Assembly: GCA_001584585.1 (NCBI GenBank)
Contig: LSYV01000006.1
Span: 2,033,544 to 2,097,543, forward strand
Direction: 5' to 3'
DNA length: 64,000 bases
From: Gonium pectorale
Lineage: Eukaryota > Chlorophyta > Chlorophyceae > Chlamydomonadales > Volvocaceae
The notes under the pieces are model-generated. The model made no database searches. It was not told the DNA's origin and saw nothing but the letters and a program-made list of their open reading frames with translations. The position numbers were made by a program, and so were the translations under genes. Below, piece by piece: positions 37,201 through 49,660 of this stretch. Positions within the stretch are counted from its first letter, which is position 1; every line of letters begins with the position of its first letter.

Positions 37201-37640
37201 ACCTACCGCGAGCTTAGAGATGTGCACAAGGCCGTTGGTGCTGGTACCGAAGTCAATAAAGGCGCCATACTCCTCGACGGTCGCCTGCGAAAATGAGCCA
37301 CTATTTACAACTATCATCCAAACGCTTCAGCGAAAGTGAATTCAGCTAAGAAAACGCACCACAGTGCCCTCGTACTCAGCTCCCTCCTTCACGTCCTCAA
37401 GCTTAATGGTCGCGGCCGCCCTGCCAGCCGAGGGCGCCTCCGCGAAGACGCGCACCGAGGGCCTGGCCCCCTTGAAAGCAGCCTGGCGCCTGCGAATGCG
37501 ATGCGGTGCAATCCCATGTCAGCCTCAGGGCGGGCGTCGGGTCGATGCGAGCACCACAACCTGGCAGCGATAGGCCGGAGGCGAGCCACCGCGTTGCGGC
37601 CATTGGCGGCCTGCAGAAGCAAACGTTTACCCATTGCCAT
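31209..37640 (-). CDS. PETs: Chloroplast PETs polyprotein: S1-domain ribosomal protein (PSRP-7) plus tandem EF-Ts (15 exons, 1,023 aa)
   Basis: Exons: 37640-37561, 37489-37360, 37284-37207, 37127-37013, 36874-36609, 35928-35254, 34838-34641, 34414-34258, 33992-33883, 33571-33335, 33062-32995, 32753-32615, 32459-32292, 32079-31684, 31463-31209. All phases close. The basic N terminus fits a chloroplast transit peptide. S1 domain 1 is at about residues 55-135 (EGTV...[22 protein letters not shown]). An acidic linker follows, then S1 domain 2 at about 232-270 ([15 protein letters not shown]). Two EF-Ts units begin near 568 and 810, each with a UBA-like start ([18 protein letters not shown] and [18 protein letters not shown]) and a VNCETDFVA motif. 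EF-Ts recharges EF-Tu with GTP; the S1 part is a plastid-specific 30S ribosomal protein known to be released from this precursor in Chlamydomonas. The start at 37640 is the simplest; an alternative uses an upstream ATG at 37735 and a GC-AG intron. Confidence 0.95.
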
Positions 37641-40600
37641 GTAAGCGAGCGTGTATCACAAGATCAGGCTATATGTGTGGCCTAAACGCTTGCCTGCGCG
37701 ACAGCCTTGCGGCCCAGCTCTCGGCCCAGCATCATGGCTGCTTCCTAATGAACAAAACGGGTTACCGCGGGGCTGTGCTGCGTCTTAAGGAACCGCATTT
37801 TTCCATTCGTACGAATCCTAGACGAACACAAGGTTTGGGTCTCCTCCAAGCCAGTGCTCAAGATCAGCATGAATGGCATACTGTAAATATACAGGTGTGC
37901 ATGAAACACCGATCACATGAACCGTGTGTGTGCCATGACAACCCACGCGCAACCCAGCCTTCCAGTCCATCCTGTCTTAGAGGCTCTCCGTCTAAGGGTT
38001 GATCAGCGCCTATTCTACAATATCCAATATTCTGGTAGTCAAACCCCTGGCATCCAACCTTCTAGGGCTGCTGCACACACTGAAATGGCATTGGCATAGG
38101 TGCAGCGGGTGCGCTTACGAGGAAGCCCAGGTTGCCGCGTGCGTCGGCGCTCTACAACCTGCAGAGCCGGAACTCAGAGGTGCTGCTGGCGGGTTGGAGG
38201 CACCACGCAGGTGAGTTTTGCGGGGAAGCACGTGGCGTCTGGGGCTCAACTGGGTGCGAATGCGGCGCAGGCAGCAGCCTACGGAGGCGAGTTTAGGGCG
38301 TTCGGTCGTTCCCATACGACGTGTCTGGGCATCCACATGTTCTGCCAGCCGCGTGTCCCAACTCACTCAGACCGAGGTCGCCGGTGCCAAACAGTATCGC
38401 CCACTGCAAATGCGCTCCTGTGCACTTGCGCTATCGCAACATGCGGCATGGCGCCCTGAACCACTTCTCTGACCCCAAGACTACTCTTCAAGACCAAGCG
38501 GCACCTGTGGCGCTGTCCCTAGCACACTGGTCATCCTCTTTCTCTGCAGATCTTTCTCGCGCCTTGGGCCACAAGCGGCTGAGGCGGCTCGCCAGGCTGT
38601 GCCCTGTTTTTGACATTTGGGAAGGGCAAAGGGAAGGGGACAGGCAGGGGTTAAGAGATCACGGTGAGTAAACTACCGATGCCCCGGTAGGACTGGTCAA
38701 AGTCAAGCTCTGGGGACTGGCTTTGGCCGTGCATCACTGCGGGTCCCGTACCCGTGTCTGAGCCGCTCATGATCTTTTGTTACATCCTACCCCGCTCTTC
38801 TTACCGTTGGAGTCCCTCTTTGCCGCGTATCATTTGCGTACCTGTACATTGCTCGCCAAGGGAGGCTATCTTCCTCTTGGATCTGCTCCTTCCTTGATGC
38901 TGCTTCTCCTCATCTGTCGTCGTCGCCACGGCACGGAGGACACGTCCGACACGGGAGGGCTGTACGATGACAACGACACCGGTACCCGGGTGTCCTCCTG
39001 ACCGCCAGGCCATGAGAGGGCTGCATGCCAGAGACGACGACGCTGGCCAGGGGCCGTAGGTATGTTTGGGCACGCGACTGACCAACCGGACTTACAGTTT
39101 TGACGTTGGTGCTTCTAGACCAGACCCTGCTGAGGGCAGAAGTAAGAGGTGTAGGTGCACGGGAGCAGCCGCAAATGGGTCGGAGTTGGGGCCGGTGTCT
39201 GGTGGGAGCCGTGAGCAGGCGGGCGCCTTACGGTGAGCGATGCAAGACGTTGCTGGCTCAAGTACCAGGCAGGGGCACCAAACTACTGATGCGCTCGTCC
39301 TCTTTCCCTGTTTGTACACGCATCTGACGATTCCCCTCAGATGTGAGGCTGGAAGAGGCGTTCCCTAAACGGTATCATCAGTTCTGTAGCAGGAGAAGAC
39401 GCGCCTATGGCACACAACGTTAGCAGCAGCCCGGGAGAGCGCTTGCGTGTGACTGTGTAGACCGGTGGAGTGGCAACGGCATGCGCATCACCATGCCGGC
39501 ATGAAGCTGTCGCCATGGCTGGCTCAGCCCATCCCCTTGAATCACCAACCGTCGGGAGTGTGGCGTTTATTGGGGGAGAATTTTCGCTTCGCTCCGCCGA
39601 GGTTCTCCCAGCGTGTTAGGCCCTTGTGGCCGCTAAGTATGCCAGCTGTCTCTATATGCCTAAGAACGCGCATTGTGGCGAAAGTGACCCGCGGCGGCTG
39701 CGGGCAGAACTGGGAGCGACGCCCACAGTGCGAAACCATGATTTAGACAACTTTACTCCGCGCTTTTTCTGAAACAATCACTGCCTTTCAGCACGGCCCA
39801 CAAATGCCGCCTTGAATTTTTGCCGTGAACAGTCCTCGGCTACCCGCGTCCGGGCCACGGTCCGGGCCCCGACTACAGTACAGACCTTTGAACGAGAAGG
39901 CGGTGCGACGGGGCCTAGGACTTGACAACGACACTGGCAGCGACAGCTCTGCCCGTCTGCTCGTATACCTCGCCCGCCATGCCCTGTACTCGGCGCCCTG
40001 CTGGAAAGATCACACCCTCGGGTGTGTATGTCCGTACACTCCGTAGAGGCTGCCTTCCCCGTTTCTGGTTCTCTTTTCTACAGCATTATGCAACCAAATG
40101 TGGCCTTTCGGATGGCGACCAGCTGCCTGCCGGCGGGAAACGAGGGCAAGCACGGAGCCCGGAAAAGGGCGACGACTGCTGTGGCCAGGGCGGGTACAGT
40201 TGTATTTCTGCTAGCCGCCGACCGACGTACAGCTTCTGAGCCCCCAGTGCAATGCTTTGTTGCATATGACGCGGATGGTTCGTAGATGATGTTCCGTTGT
40301 AACTGAAGTGTGCACAAAGTCGCAATTGCTTAGATGACGGGCAATTAGGCATGGTGGAGAAGGGCTCCTGTCTCGGAACAGAATGAGTTGTGTGGTGTGG
40401 GTTTCGTGTGCGTGACCGTCGTACGGTACGGGTTACATTTGCGTCAGAGCCTGGACCGGCCCTGCTGTATTGACCAGGAGATGTGCATCTCCATACCTGT
40501 GCCGCAAACTAGTGATGGGCGGTCCTGAAGTAGGCTCCAGTTTCCTGGTCTCGCCCCACCTCGGCTATCAGGCACAGGCGGCAGAGCTTGCTTAGCCGGG

Positions 40601-41128
40601 GCACGGAAGCCTGAAGGCTACAGCAACCTTCTAAACACGAAGAAAGCAAGTGAGCTATCGACTGTGTGGTGCCAAGGCTGCATGTATGAGCGCGCTTGCT
40701 GTAACATGCACTCAACAGTTCGCTGCTTTGTGTCCTTGACCGCTTGTGTGAGGGTGCGCTGCGCGCTTTTCATTTTGCCCTGCATGGGTGGTGCCCTTCC
40801 CCTCGATGCCCTGTCCTCAAATGCATTCATTATAAAGACAGGCATTCACATTTCGAGCCTCGATCTCTGTCCCGTCTGCCCTTTTCTCGCCGGACTGCAC
40901 AGGTACTGACGGCTGGCACGTTGATGCATGAAAATGCGAAACGAAGGCATTACCGCCTTGTTATGTGACGGGGCGGCGAGGTTTCCTGTCGCGCAACCTT
41001 GGCCGCACTCCGATGCCCCGCGGTTGCTGGCGTAACGCATTGTCCTTGAATCGCCTCAACACCGGGCTCACGTTGCTGAGGTGACGTACGCCCTGCCTGG
41101 GCAACGTCACCTGGGAGGAGTAGTCATC
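37641..41128. other. Long intergenic region with a possible small spliced transcript
   Basis: On the plus strand two segments with good splice edges stand out: 38106-38210 (ends GCAG|GTGAGTTTT) and 38550-38663 (TCTCTGCAG acceptor, ends CACG|GTGAGT). Their phases agree and read ...SALYNLQSRNSEVLLAG... and ...LGHKRLRRLARLCPVFDIWE.... A third segment from 39032 would end at TGA 39079-39081. No start codon or family is recognised. The remainder (39100-41128) shows nothing I can support. Confidence 0.25.
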
Positions 41129-44100
41129 ATGGACAGTGGTGCGGGCCTAGACGGGCCAGAGGAGGGCGTACATGATGTACCTTCCATGGTAGGCGTAACT
41201 GGAGCCCACGCATCAGTTGCAGTGGCCTGGAGCGGCAAGGCAGGGCCCCGCGGACCTGCAAAGCGTCCAAGCGAGTCTGCTTTTGGGACCGACCATCGAA
41301 CTGCAGACGTTGAGGCAGGCCGCGCTCAAAGGGCACGGCGGTCCGCTTTGGCGACCTCGGGCTCAGTCGTGCCGGCCCAATGCCCAATCCCCGGGGTGTT
41401 CTCCCGACAGCCCTGCGCCCCTAGAACATCAGATGCGGGCGCTCGCGCTTCTGTCGCGTTGGGCAAGACGGCTAGCCCTGAACGCGCCGTCTCGCTCAGG
41501 GCTAAGTGTCACCAGCCAGCGGTTCAGCATCCCAGCTCCGGGGTGGACCATGAATACCCCGACCGTGAGGGCGGCGCACCCGGGACAAAGGGTGCCGCCC
41601 CAGGCGCCGGCGCCACGCTGCCAGCCAGCCGCAACGGTCGTAGCAGCAGTAGCAGTGCCAGCGATGCCAGCCCGGCCCACGACTGCTGCGCTTACGAGGT
41701 GGATGGTGCTGCAAGCAGCGGCCTAGGGCACGCTGCCGGAGCAGACTTCGGCGTGGACGGAGCTCCCGGCTGGTTCCCCGCAGACCAGGGTGGCGCAGCC
41801 CCTGCGCCCTCAGACGTCGGTGCAACCGGGCGTGAGACCCAGGGCGGGGTTTCGTCATCCATTCCAGCAGCCGCTCCCACGCAGACTGTCGAGGCATCAG
41901 GCTGCGCATCGCAGAGGACGACGTGCGGGCATCATCCTAGGATGCCCGCCTCCGACGCCACCGCAGTGCACCCTGCGGGGCCCAACACTAGCGCTCGTGG
42001 CGCTAAGGAGAAGCGCACAAGAGCCATGGCAGGCGCAGCGCGTACCGGTGCGGCCGGGGCCCCGACCACACAGCAGCCACTGTCGCATGCCGCCGCCACG
42101 GCTGGTCAAGTCCAAGAGCCTGTGCTCCAGCATCTCGGGGCGGCTCTGCCGCCAGACCTGGCGGCACGCTTGAAGAAGAGGATTCGCATCATCCAGCCAA
42201 TTAGCCATGCTTGGGTCGAGGAGACGCTGCACAGCTCGAGCGCGACTTGCAGCGGCTGGGCGGCTGGCGGTGACCGTGCCAGCGGCCAAAGCGGCAAGCG
42301 GGGGCCCAGCATTGGAGGCGGCGCTGCACCTGCGCCAACGGCTGCGGAACCTTGCCAAGCCGGTGCAGAAGCTGCGCAGTTGCGCCAGGACTCGGCCGTG
42401 TCTGGCCGGACCGTCCATTGCAACTTGGCAGGACAGCCGGTGAACGGGGCAGGCGGTGGCACGGGCCGGCAACACATTCCTTCTGGCAGCATAGAGACTT
42501 GGGCCGAGGCTGCCCCAGAGCCAGCGGCTGCCACGGCTGGTACGGCACCGTCGGGCCTCAGCCTGGGGCTGAGCCTTTCAGCTGTGCCAACTGTGCCGCT
42601 CGCTGGCCTCCCCCTGCACGGACTCGGCGCGCACCTGCGACCGCTTCCGCACGTGTCAGGCCCCGCGCCTGCGTCCACTACGGGCAAGGGCAGAGGGCCC
42701 GGCAGCAGTGATGGCACAGAGCTGGCCTCTGCAGCCGGGCCGCTGCTTGCCGGAGCAGCTGCCTCAGTATCTGCGGCCATGGGCAGCCATGTCATCTCGC
42801 CGTTCTCTGCACGGCTCGTTTCACAGGCCTTGAGTTGGCCTGCGACTGCCGCCTCCGCAGCCGATGCGCAAAAAGACATGTTGCTGCCCGGCGTCTGGCG
42901 CAGCACGGATAGCATCACAGCACCAATCGTAGCGGACGTGGTGGCGCTGGCACACACAACCCGAGGAGGAGCAGGCAGACTTGGGACAGGCGCTGCTGCT
43001 GCCACGGCCGCGGGTTACGTGGCTGGCCCTGGCGGTGGCATTGACGCCGCGCCGTTCGCGTCCGTATTTCTGCCTCCGCACGCCAGCTCCGGTAGCGGGC
43101 GGCAGAGTAGCATTCCACTGCCGACCAGCAACGCGGGACTCCCTGAGGCCTCGGCGATGGCCGGTAGCGGCGCTGCCGCGGCACTGGCTCGCGGCGAGAG
43201 CCTCCAGGCCCGTGCAACATATAGTGTCCTTGGCGGCGGCGGCGGCAGCGCTGCAGACCTTGTCAAACAGGAAGCCGGTGCTATGCGGCCGCCTAAGGAG
43301 CTGACGGAGCTGTCTCCTGCGCAACTGCTGCTGCGCCAGCCCGCCAGCGTGCAACAGGTATGCGGCTTATGGTATAGTCAAACGGTCTGTTTCTGTTAAG
43401 CGGTGTGGGTTTCCCTGTACACATTCCCTGGGTGTCTTGCTCGATGGGGCCATGGAACGACGGGATGGCGCATGCCGCATGCACACAGATTACCAAAGGT
43501 TCTGGCGCGTCCCCCGTAGCACGGCGTGTATGTCCGCCTTACCCCGCTTGTCCTGGTTCCCTCGCGCCACAGCTGCGTCCGCCTCAGCCGCTGCCACCCC
43601 ACAGCGGCAGCCTGGGCAAAGTGCAGGGCGAGCTGACGCTCTTGTACCAGTGGTACGTAGCAAACAAGACGGCGTACCTGGACCAGGCGCAGCGGCAGCT
43701 CCGGCGCGTCGAGACGCTGGCGGGCCTCCCGGCCGCCGGCGCCGGCGCCAAGGCGGAGTCGGCAGACGCGATGCGCGCGTTCGAGACTGCGCTGCACATC
43801 ATGCAAGTGTGCGGCACGGTGGAGCAGCAGTGTCTGGCCCAGCAGCAGCAGCAGCAACAGCAGCCCACGGCTGCGGCAACGGTAGCAGCGGGCCCCGCAG
43901 TCGGCGCCTCCCACGGCGCCACAATGGCTACGGCCATGGTGACTGCCGCACCGGCCAGGTGGCAGCACGTCCGCACCGGTGTTGCCGCTGCCGGCGTCGA
44001 GCTTCCCGGCCGCACAACGCGAGAAGCGCTGGGCGCAGCCGCCACCGGGGCGCCGGCGTCGGGGACCTCGTCACCAGTTGCCGTGGGCGGACAGCCTCAG

Positions 44101-44538
44101 AGTGCGGCGAAGTTTGGGCCTCAACCCGCTCCTTCCGGCGCAGCTTTGCCGCTGGAGCCGCTGCTGCCGCTGCAGCGCAGCATCGCTCCGTTGGCTCATA
44201 GCGGCTGGGCCCAAAGCGCGAGTGCGGCGTTGGCAGTTGCAGCGGCCCTGGTGGGATCGGTGGGGCCGCGTCCCAGCAGCGTCCCCGCCGCGACCCGGAC
44301 TGCGGGCCTTGCGGCGCCAGCCGCCTTGGTGCAGCCGTGGGCGGCCCCGGGGTTGCCGCCCTCAGGTGAGCCGCGCGGACGGTCTCAAGGCGTAGCGAGC
44401 AGCGCGCCACGGGCGCCGCAGCCCGTGCCGTTAGTTGTACCGGCAAGGCCGGGTATAGCTGCAGGCGGAGGTACAGCGCCGCTGGTGCCTGTAGCGCTCC
44501 TACAGATGTCTCCGCCGGCAGAGCTGGATGCGGCCTAA
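41129..44538 (+). CDS. Unrecognised Ala/Gly/Ser-rich protein (2 exons, about 1,059 aa)
   Basis: Exon 1 is 41129-43357 (ATG to CAACAG|GTATGC), exon 2 is 43588-44538 (CCTCAG acceptor), phase 0. The long uninterrupted frame with G/C3 bias supports coding. Most of the protein is low complexity. Two segments look structured: about 337-375 (DLAARLKKRIRIIQPISHAW followed by VEETL), a basic amphipathic helix region; and about 751-792 (GKVQGELTLLYQWYVANKTA, then YLDQAQRQLRRVETLAG), a helical or coiled-coil-like segment followed by a helix containing FETALHIMQVCGTVEQQ and a glutamine run. No signal peptide or membrane helix. The architecture resembles volvocine regulatory proteins with small conserved helices in long disordered stretches, but I do not recognise a family. 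An upstream GTG-initiated extension was not used. Confidence 0.65.
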
Positions 44539-47256
44539 GCGGCCGGCAGCGGCCTGAAATTCCGGGCAATTCCGGATTTGGGCGATGTGGTGTCAATGGA
44601 TGCACCCGGCGCCCATGCTGGTCACGGAAGTTCGGGATTGGCCGGGTGGCAGCGCAGTAGCAGCACGGCCCCTGATGAGGGCTCGCGAGGGGCTCCGCCA
44701 GTCATAGAGAAACCCCTTTGCAGGAGAAACCTGACGCACGTGCTTGACTGCGAGAAAGCGGCGGGAAAGCGGCGGGTACTCATACTATGGACGGGGCGGT
44801 GTGGGGTGATAGTAGCAGCGGAAAGGGTACCGCAATGGTCATGGTGGTACTGAGCGGCACAAGGGCGTTGGGTTGTTGTGATGTGTGCAGCGGCTGTCCA
44901 GGTGGCGCGGCATGGCGTCGCTGTCTGCGTGACGGATCGTACAATTTTCAAGATGTACCTTGTGCCGTTTGTGTCCGTGACATTTTGACTCCTGACCACA
45001 GAGCGGCGCCCAGTATAGCTAGCAAAGTTCCCCGTGGTGTTCTGCATCCTCCCTCAACTTTCATTCATCGCCGATACAGACACCGTTGCGCTTTGGAAGA
45101 AGTGCACAGATATGGGGATAAGGCTCTTCTTGCTTAACTGCTCACCGGCAGAGAGACTCAATCGCTTACGTGCGCGTCCGTGTCTCTGACCTCGATTGTG
45201 ACGTGTGGGCCTATTGTTTGATCGGCGTGGGTGCTTCGGCTGACTGTTGGGTTCACAAGGGAGTGAGGAGGCGTGTTGTTGTTGGAGTGGAAGCTATCTA
45301 TCAAGCTGAGATTGTCGGCCCAGCTGTGACTGCGGGCTGTCGGCCAGATCCTGTTCTTGTGAGCGGCACGTGAGTGGGCCGCCGTTGCCGGCTGCGTGGC
45401 TGCCGCCGCATGGTGTGTGGAGTGCGTCGTAAGGAGGGTGCCGCGCGCGAGGACCTTGTGGGGTGTGGGAAATCCTGGAAGATGTAACATGTGGAGGGGC
45501 CATGACCTCAAAGCAACTTGTGTTCCGTATTAAATGGCTACTCGGTACTTGTTCCTGGGTGCTTCCGTGTCAAGGTTGTTGACTCCTTCTTCGGGCGTCC
45601 TGGCCCGCCAGCGCTGTCTAGGATCTCCGTGGCTCCATTCTGACGTCAATCGGGTGAAGAGAGCATACGGTGCGGCTGTGGCTTTGGACGCCGGCGTGTG
45701 ACGGTCGCCCAGCCAGAATGAATGGGCACGCAAATGGGGCATAGCTCGGCGCCGTACGTCCCTCCCGTTGCGTGTGTGTCCCTCGCGATTGCGGACGCGG
45801 AGGTAACTTTCCTTCGATCTTTCCGTGTCATGCTACATCATCGTGTGTAGGCGGTTTGTTTGGCTCGTTTCGTGTATGCAACACTGCGTTTCGACGGCGC
45901 CCGCCGAGTTGAGGGGACGGTGTGGTCGCTGCATGTTTCCGTCTTGAGCTATGTTTTCTGTTGGAGCGCTGCGCCCCTCCAGTGAAGAATTGTTTGTGCG
46001 TCCTGTGAAGAGTTGCGGTGTGCGTGCCTCGCGGTTGACGTGTGGCGCATCCGCAGGGTGTGAGGGGGGGTGGTTAGTCGATGCCGGGCAGCTGCCGCTA
46101 CTGCAAGACGGCTGCTTTCTTCGTGAAGTTTCTCCCGTGGTACTTGTGGTGCTGACGATGCAATGGCGCAAGCCATGTTGGCAGGCGAGCCTTTGTTGGG
46201 ACATTCCCGTACCAAGCATGTGGTGGTGGTGTTGGCCTCTTAAGTGATTTCCCTGATCTGAGGATAATTAGCCTCAAAGGGTGCCCCCACATGTCTCTTG
46301 CCACTGTTTGCGAGACGCGACTCCCACTCGGCGGTGTTGGGGTGTCTGTAGCCTGAAGGCTGAGCGACGTTTTCGGGTGCATGTCACGAACTGGGACAGG
46401 ACTCTAGGACCATGTCTTTGCACTTGCATGCTTTTGTAGGATGGACGTGCGCGGCATGGCGCATGACGCATGCTGCCTGTTTTTTTACTGTACAGTTTGT
46501 TGCGATGGGCGAGCGCATTAGGTCTGGGTTGTAACACACTAGCCGTCTCATGTGCAGGGCGTCTCCCGCCGGATCTGCATCAAGAGGCGTTCAACCCGGT
46601 TTTCTTAACACCGGCAATAAGCAAAGCATATCACACGGTAACTTCCTTCCGGAAACCAGAGTGTACGCCGCAGTGGTCGGCGTCGTAACCTCTACGTGTC
46701 CAAAGACGGGTTCACAGCAATCGGCGCAGTACTTACGGCCACTCGTGTCCCAGGCAGCAGCCATGGGTCAGGAGTCTGCCGTTACTTGCTGAGCCTCAGC
46801 ACCGAGCCGCCAGCCGTACCATCCGCGCACCTGCAGCTACACCGCGCGCGTCCAGCGTTCACGGGTCAGCATTCCCCTCCGCTTTCAGGTTGGATGGTGC
46901 CATGGACGAGGTCGGATGCCGACATGCAACCCCAACCAGCACCCTATACCAAGTTGTGGCTTAGCTGCGACGGAGCGCAGCGACCGGAGCCGCTAAGGCT
47001 GGTTCTATGCGACTGTCGTACGAACTGGATCCAAGCGGCGTAGCATTTCCTCTGAGGCTCACCTGGTTCAGGCATTCTGCCTTCACTCAGTTGAGCCTTT
47101 TTCGCCTAGCCACTACTAGGCCCCACCACCACCCTCAACTGCCTCCGTTGTCCCGTTCCCTCCAGGCGGCGAGCCCCCGGCGCAGGCCTAAACCGGCGCG
47201 GGCCCTCGGCAGTCGTCGGCTTGGAGCTGGCCTTTTTGGCGGGGGAACGGGTTGGG
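44539..47256. other. Gene-poor region
   Basis: TGTAA at 45483-45487 is a plausible polyadenylation signal for the 41129-44538 gene (about 945 nt downstream). Beyond it, composition shifts to G/T-rich sequence with short frames on both strands. 46540-46800 contains overlapping open frames without stops but with no recognised domain. No gene is supported. Confidence 0.45.
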
Positions 47257-47440
47257 TTCGGCCTCCGTGTGCGAGGCGTCGTGGGGGGGGGGCTTCGTGG
47301 TGCGTTGCTGTNNNNNNNNNNNNNNNNNNNNNNNNNNNNNNNNNNNNNNNNNNNNNNNNNNNNNNNNNNNNNNNNNNNNNNNNNNTTCGGCCTCCGTGTG
47401 CGAGGCGTCGTGGGGGGGGGGCTTCGTGGTGCGTTGCTGT
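47257..47440. repeat. 55-bp repeat on both sides of a 74-N gap
   Basis: The same 55-bp unit (begins TTCGGCCTCCGTGTGCGAGG, contains a ten-G run, ends GTTGCTGT) occurs at 47257-47311 and 47386-47440, with N from 47312 to 47385. Either a minisatellite or a false duplication at a contig join. Confidence 0.9.
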
Positions 47441-47689
47441 CGGCGCTTGCGCCTTGGGCGCTTTGCGCGGGTTCTTCCGTGGGTTGCTGGCGGTTGGCCC
47501 GCGCCGGGTTTTGGCTTGGCGTTTTGTTGGCTTTCTGCAGTGTTGTAAGGCCGTTGTAGTCCTTTCCAAACCCTCGGGGCTCCCGGCACATCCTGGCACT
47601 ACGCTACAGCGGAGCAGCTTGGAGCCAGTTCATAGGGAGACAGGAGCATAGAACTGGCAACGCCAACGCCACTGCAATGTCCCTACCTG

Positions 47690-49660
47690 TCATGTACCAC
47701 CGCTGGCAACGCCAAATCGCGGTGCTGCCGTCCCCCGCATAATGTTGGGGCTACGACAAACCAGTACGGCAGCGTGTGCCTCAGGGGCGTGTGACGGTCT
47801 GCCATACATGCGGGCGGATCTGGCGTGGCCCATCTTGCAAGCATACCTTTGCCGGTAAGAAGAATCGGGATGGCGAATTGGCGATCCTACCAACAATCCA
47901 CTGCACACCGGCCATTTCAGAGCGCAGGCCGGGATGCCGCCGTTCCCACGTGCACGGCCCCTGCAGCCGCCACGCTGCAGCAGCGTCCCGGTGCACGGTG
48001 CCCTGCTGCACGCGGCCTCACCTATCCGCACCCGCCGGTGCTTGCCCCATGTCCACGATGCCGGGAACTGAGCGCCGTCGTTGGGGTACTGGTGTCCTGC
48101 CATGGTTGCGGCGTGCTTGCACGGGCCTGCCCAAACAATGCTAGATGCAGACACACAGCCACCACTGCGCCCTAACGGAATGACGCGGCGGGTGTGGCCC
48201 ACCTTACCATCACCACGACCCTTGTGGTTGATGCTGACAGGACAGCAATGGTGCTGAACGTACCAGATGTGCGTCTTAATGCAGCGAGGGGGCATGCGTT
48301 GGCTGGTGTGCGGGGTCACGGGGGGCGTCAAGCGGGCTGTGTCACAGTGCCTGAGCAGCTTCGGGAAGCGGCGAAGTGCGCTGAACTGCGGCTCCTGCCA
48401 TCTAACAGGGCTCGGCAGGCAGGGTTGCGGACGTCGGCACGCCTGTGGTCCGCGGGCTCTCTCGGAGAGCGGGACGGAGTGGCGCGTGGCGTGGTCGCAG
48501 CTCTGGCGGACTTGACGGGCATTAGGGAGGGCTTCATGTTTGGACAGTTTGGTACAACCCATTGCGCAACCGATATGCGTACATGTGCGCTACGTTGCAT
48601 CCTCTTGTGTTACATCTCCGGTCCGACGCTGGCCTGGGGCGTAAACGTAAGCCCGCCCCAACTTCACAAGGCAACAAGCTGCCGTAGTCCACACTTGCTC
48701 AGTGAAGAACGCAGGCCTTAGGAACCAAGCGGAGCAGATGAGCCATTGGAAACTGCCTCTGCGCCGCTCAAATGTCCGCTCGAACAGCCGCTACAGGCTG
48801 AACCCCCCAAGCCATGCGCCACGGTACACGCCTACGGGTGGGGCCTTGGCTGGCCGCACGATGAGACAAACCTTGGGCCAGGGCGGCCCGACAAACTAAC
48901 CCCAGAGGCAACCCCTTGGGCAAGGCAAGCCATGAAAGGTGCCAACGGGCCCGTCCAGCCGCAGACAAGTTTCTCACGCACCAAGCCGTACAGGTGTACC
49001 GCAGCCCCGGAAAGCCTAAGCGCTGTCCCGTGCGGAAGTCATACAGCTGCGTGCTCTCCCTGTTCGGCATTGCGCTCCACCCAACGATGGCGCCCGCCTA
49101 CGACAAAGAGGAAGGGGTGGTTTGGACCAAGTGCATCCCAACCCTGCCTCGGCACTCCCAGCTCCTGCAAAGCTCTTCAGCCGCTGCATGATCTCCAGAA
49201 GCGCCCGCACTTGGGCCACCTGTACTCGAGGCTGCCTTTCCGCGCATGGTTCCGCAGCTGCCATTCCCGGAGCTGCTGCGTGGCCTGCGGCGCGCGCGGC
49301 CCCGCACAGACCCGCGCGGGGGGGCGTACACCATGTCGGCCAGAGCTGCAGTGGCCACCACGTCCCAGACGCATTTACGCTCCATCAGGTGTTGACGCCA
49401 GCCAGCTGTTTGCCGCAGTGGTGAGCTCGGGCGCGCCTGTGCCGCATGCCCGGGAGCGGAGACAATGTGCAAGCCCACTATCCGTACCCGCGGAACCGCG
49501 GGTTTCAGGCGGAGAAACCCCGCAAGCGCAGGCTGCCGGGCAGCGGTACATTGCCAACGGAGAGCCAGGCGCCAGAGCTTACGTGAGTGCACGTGCCGCG
49601 TACGGTACGTGTGAAAAAGTGGAAAGCTACCTAGAGGGAGACCACCTCTAGAGTTAAAGA
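47690..49660 (+). pseudogene. Decayed coding-like block, possible mobile-element remnant
   Basis: Plus-strand frames of 110-300 codons follow one another with frame changes and stops. 47776-48144 has CHTCGRIWRGPSCKH; 47825-48175 has CPRCRELSAVVGVLVSCHGCG, a zinc-finger-like Cys pattern; 48194-48721 includes VVAALADLTGIREGFMFGQF; 48746-49651 stays open for 301 codons. The Cys-x2-Cys pairs and the sequential frames suggest a broken transposase-like or zinc-binding gene. I cannot name a family, and no terminal repeats were found. Confidence 0.3.

Noticed and set aside
41081..41128. Upstream extension of the Ala/Gly-rich protein
   Set aside because: The extension begins at GTG, not ATG; the first in-frame ATG is at 41129.
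47690..48562. 290-codon minus-strand frame
   Set aside because: No domain, rare-codon mix, and plus-strand frames in the same place show Cys patterns; treated as chance openness.
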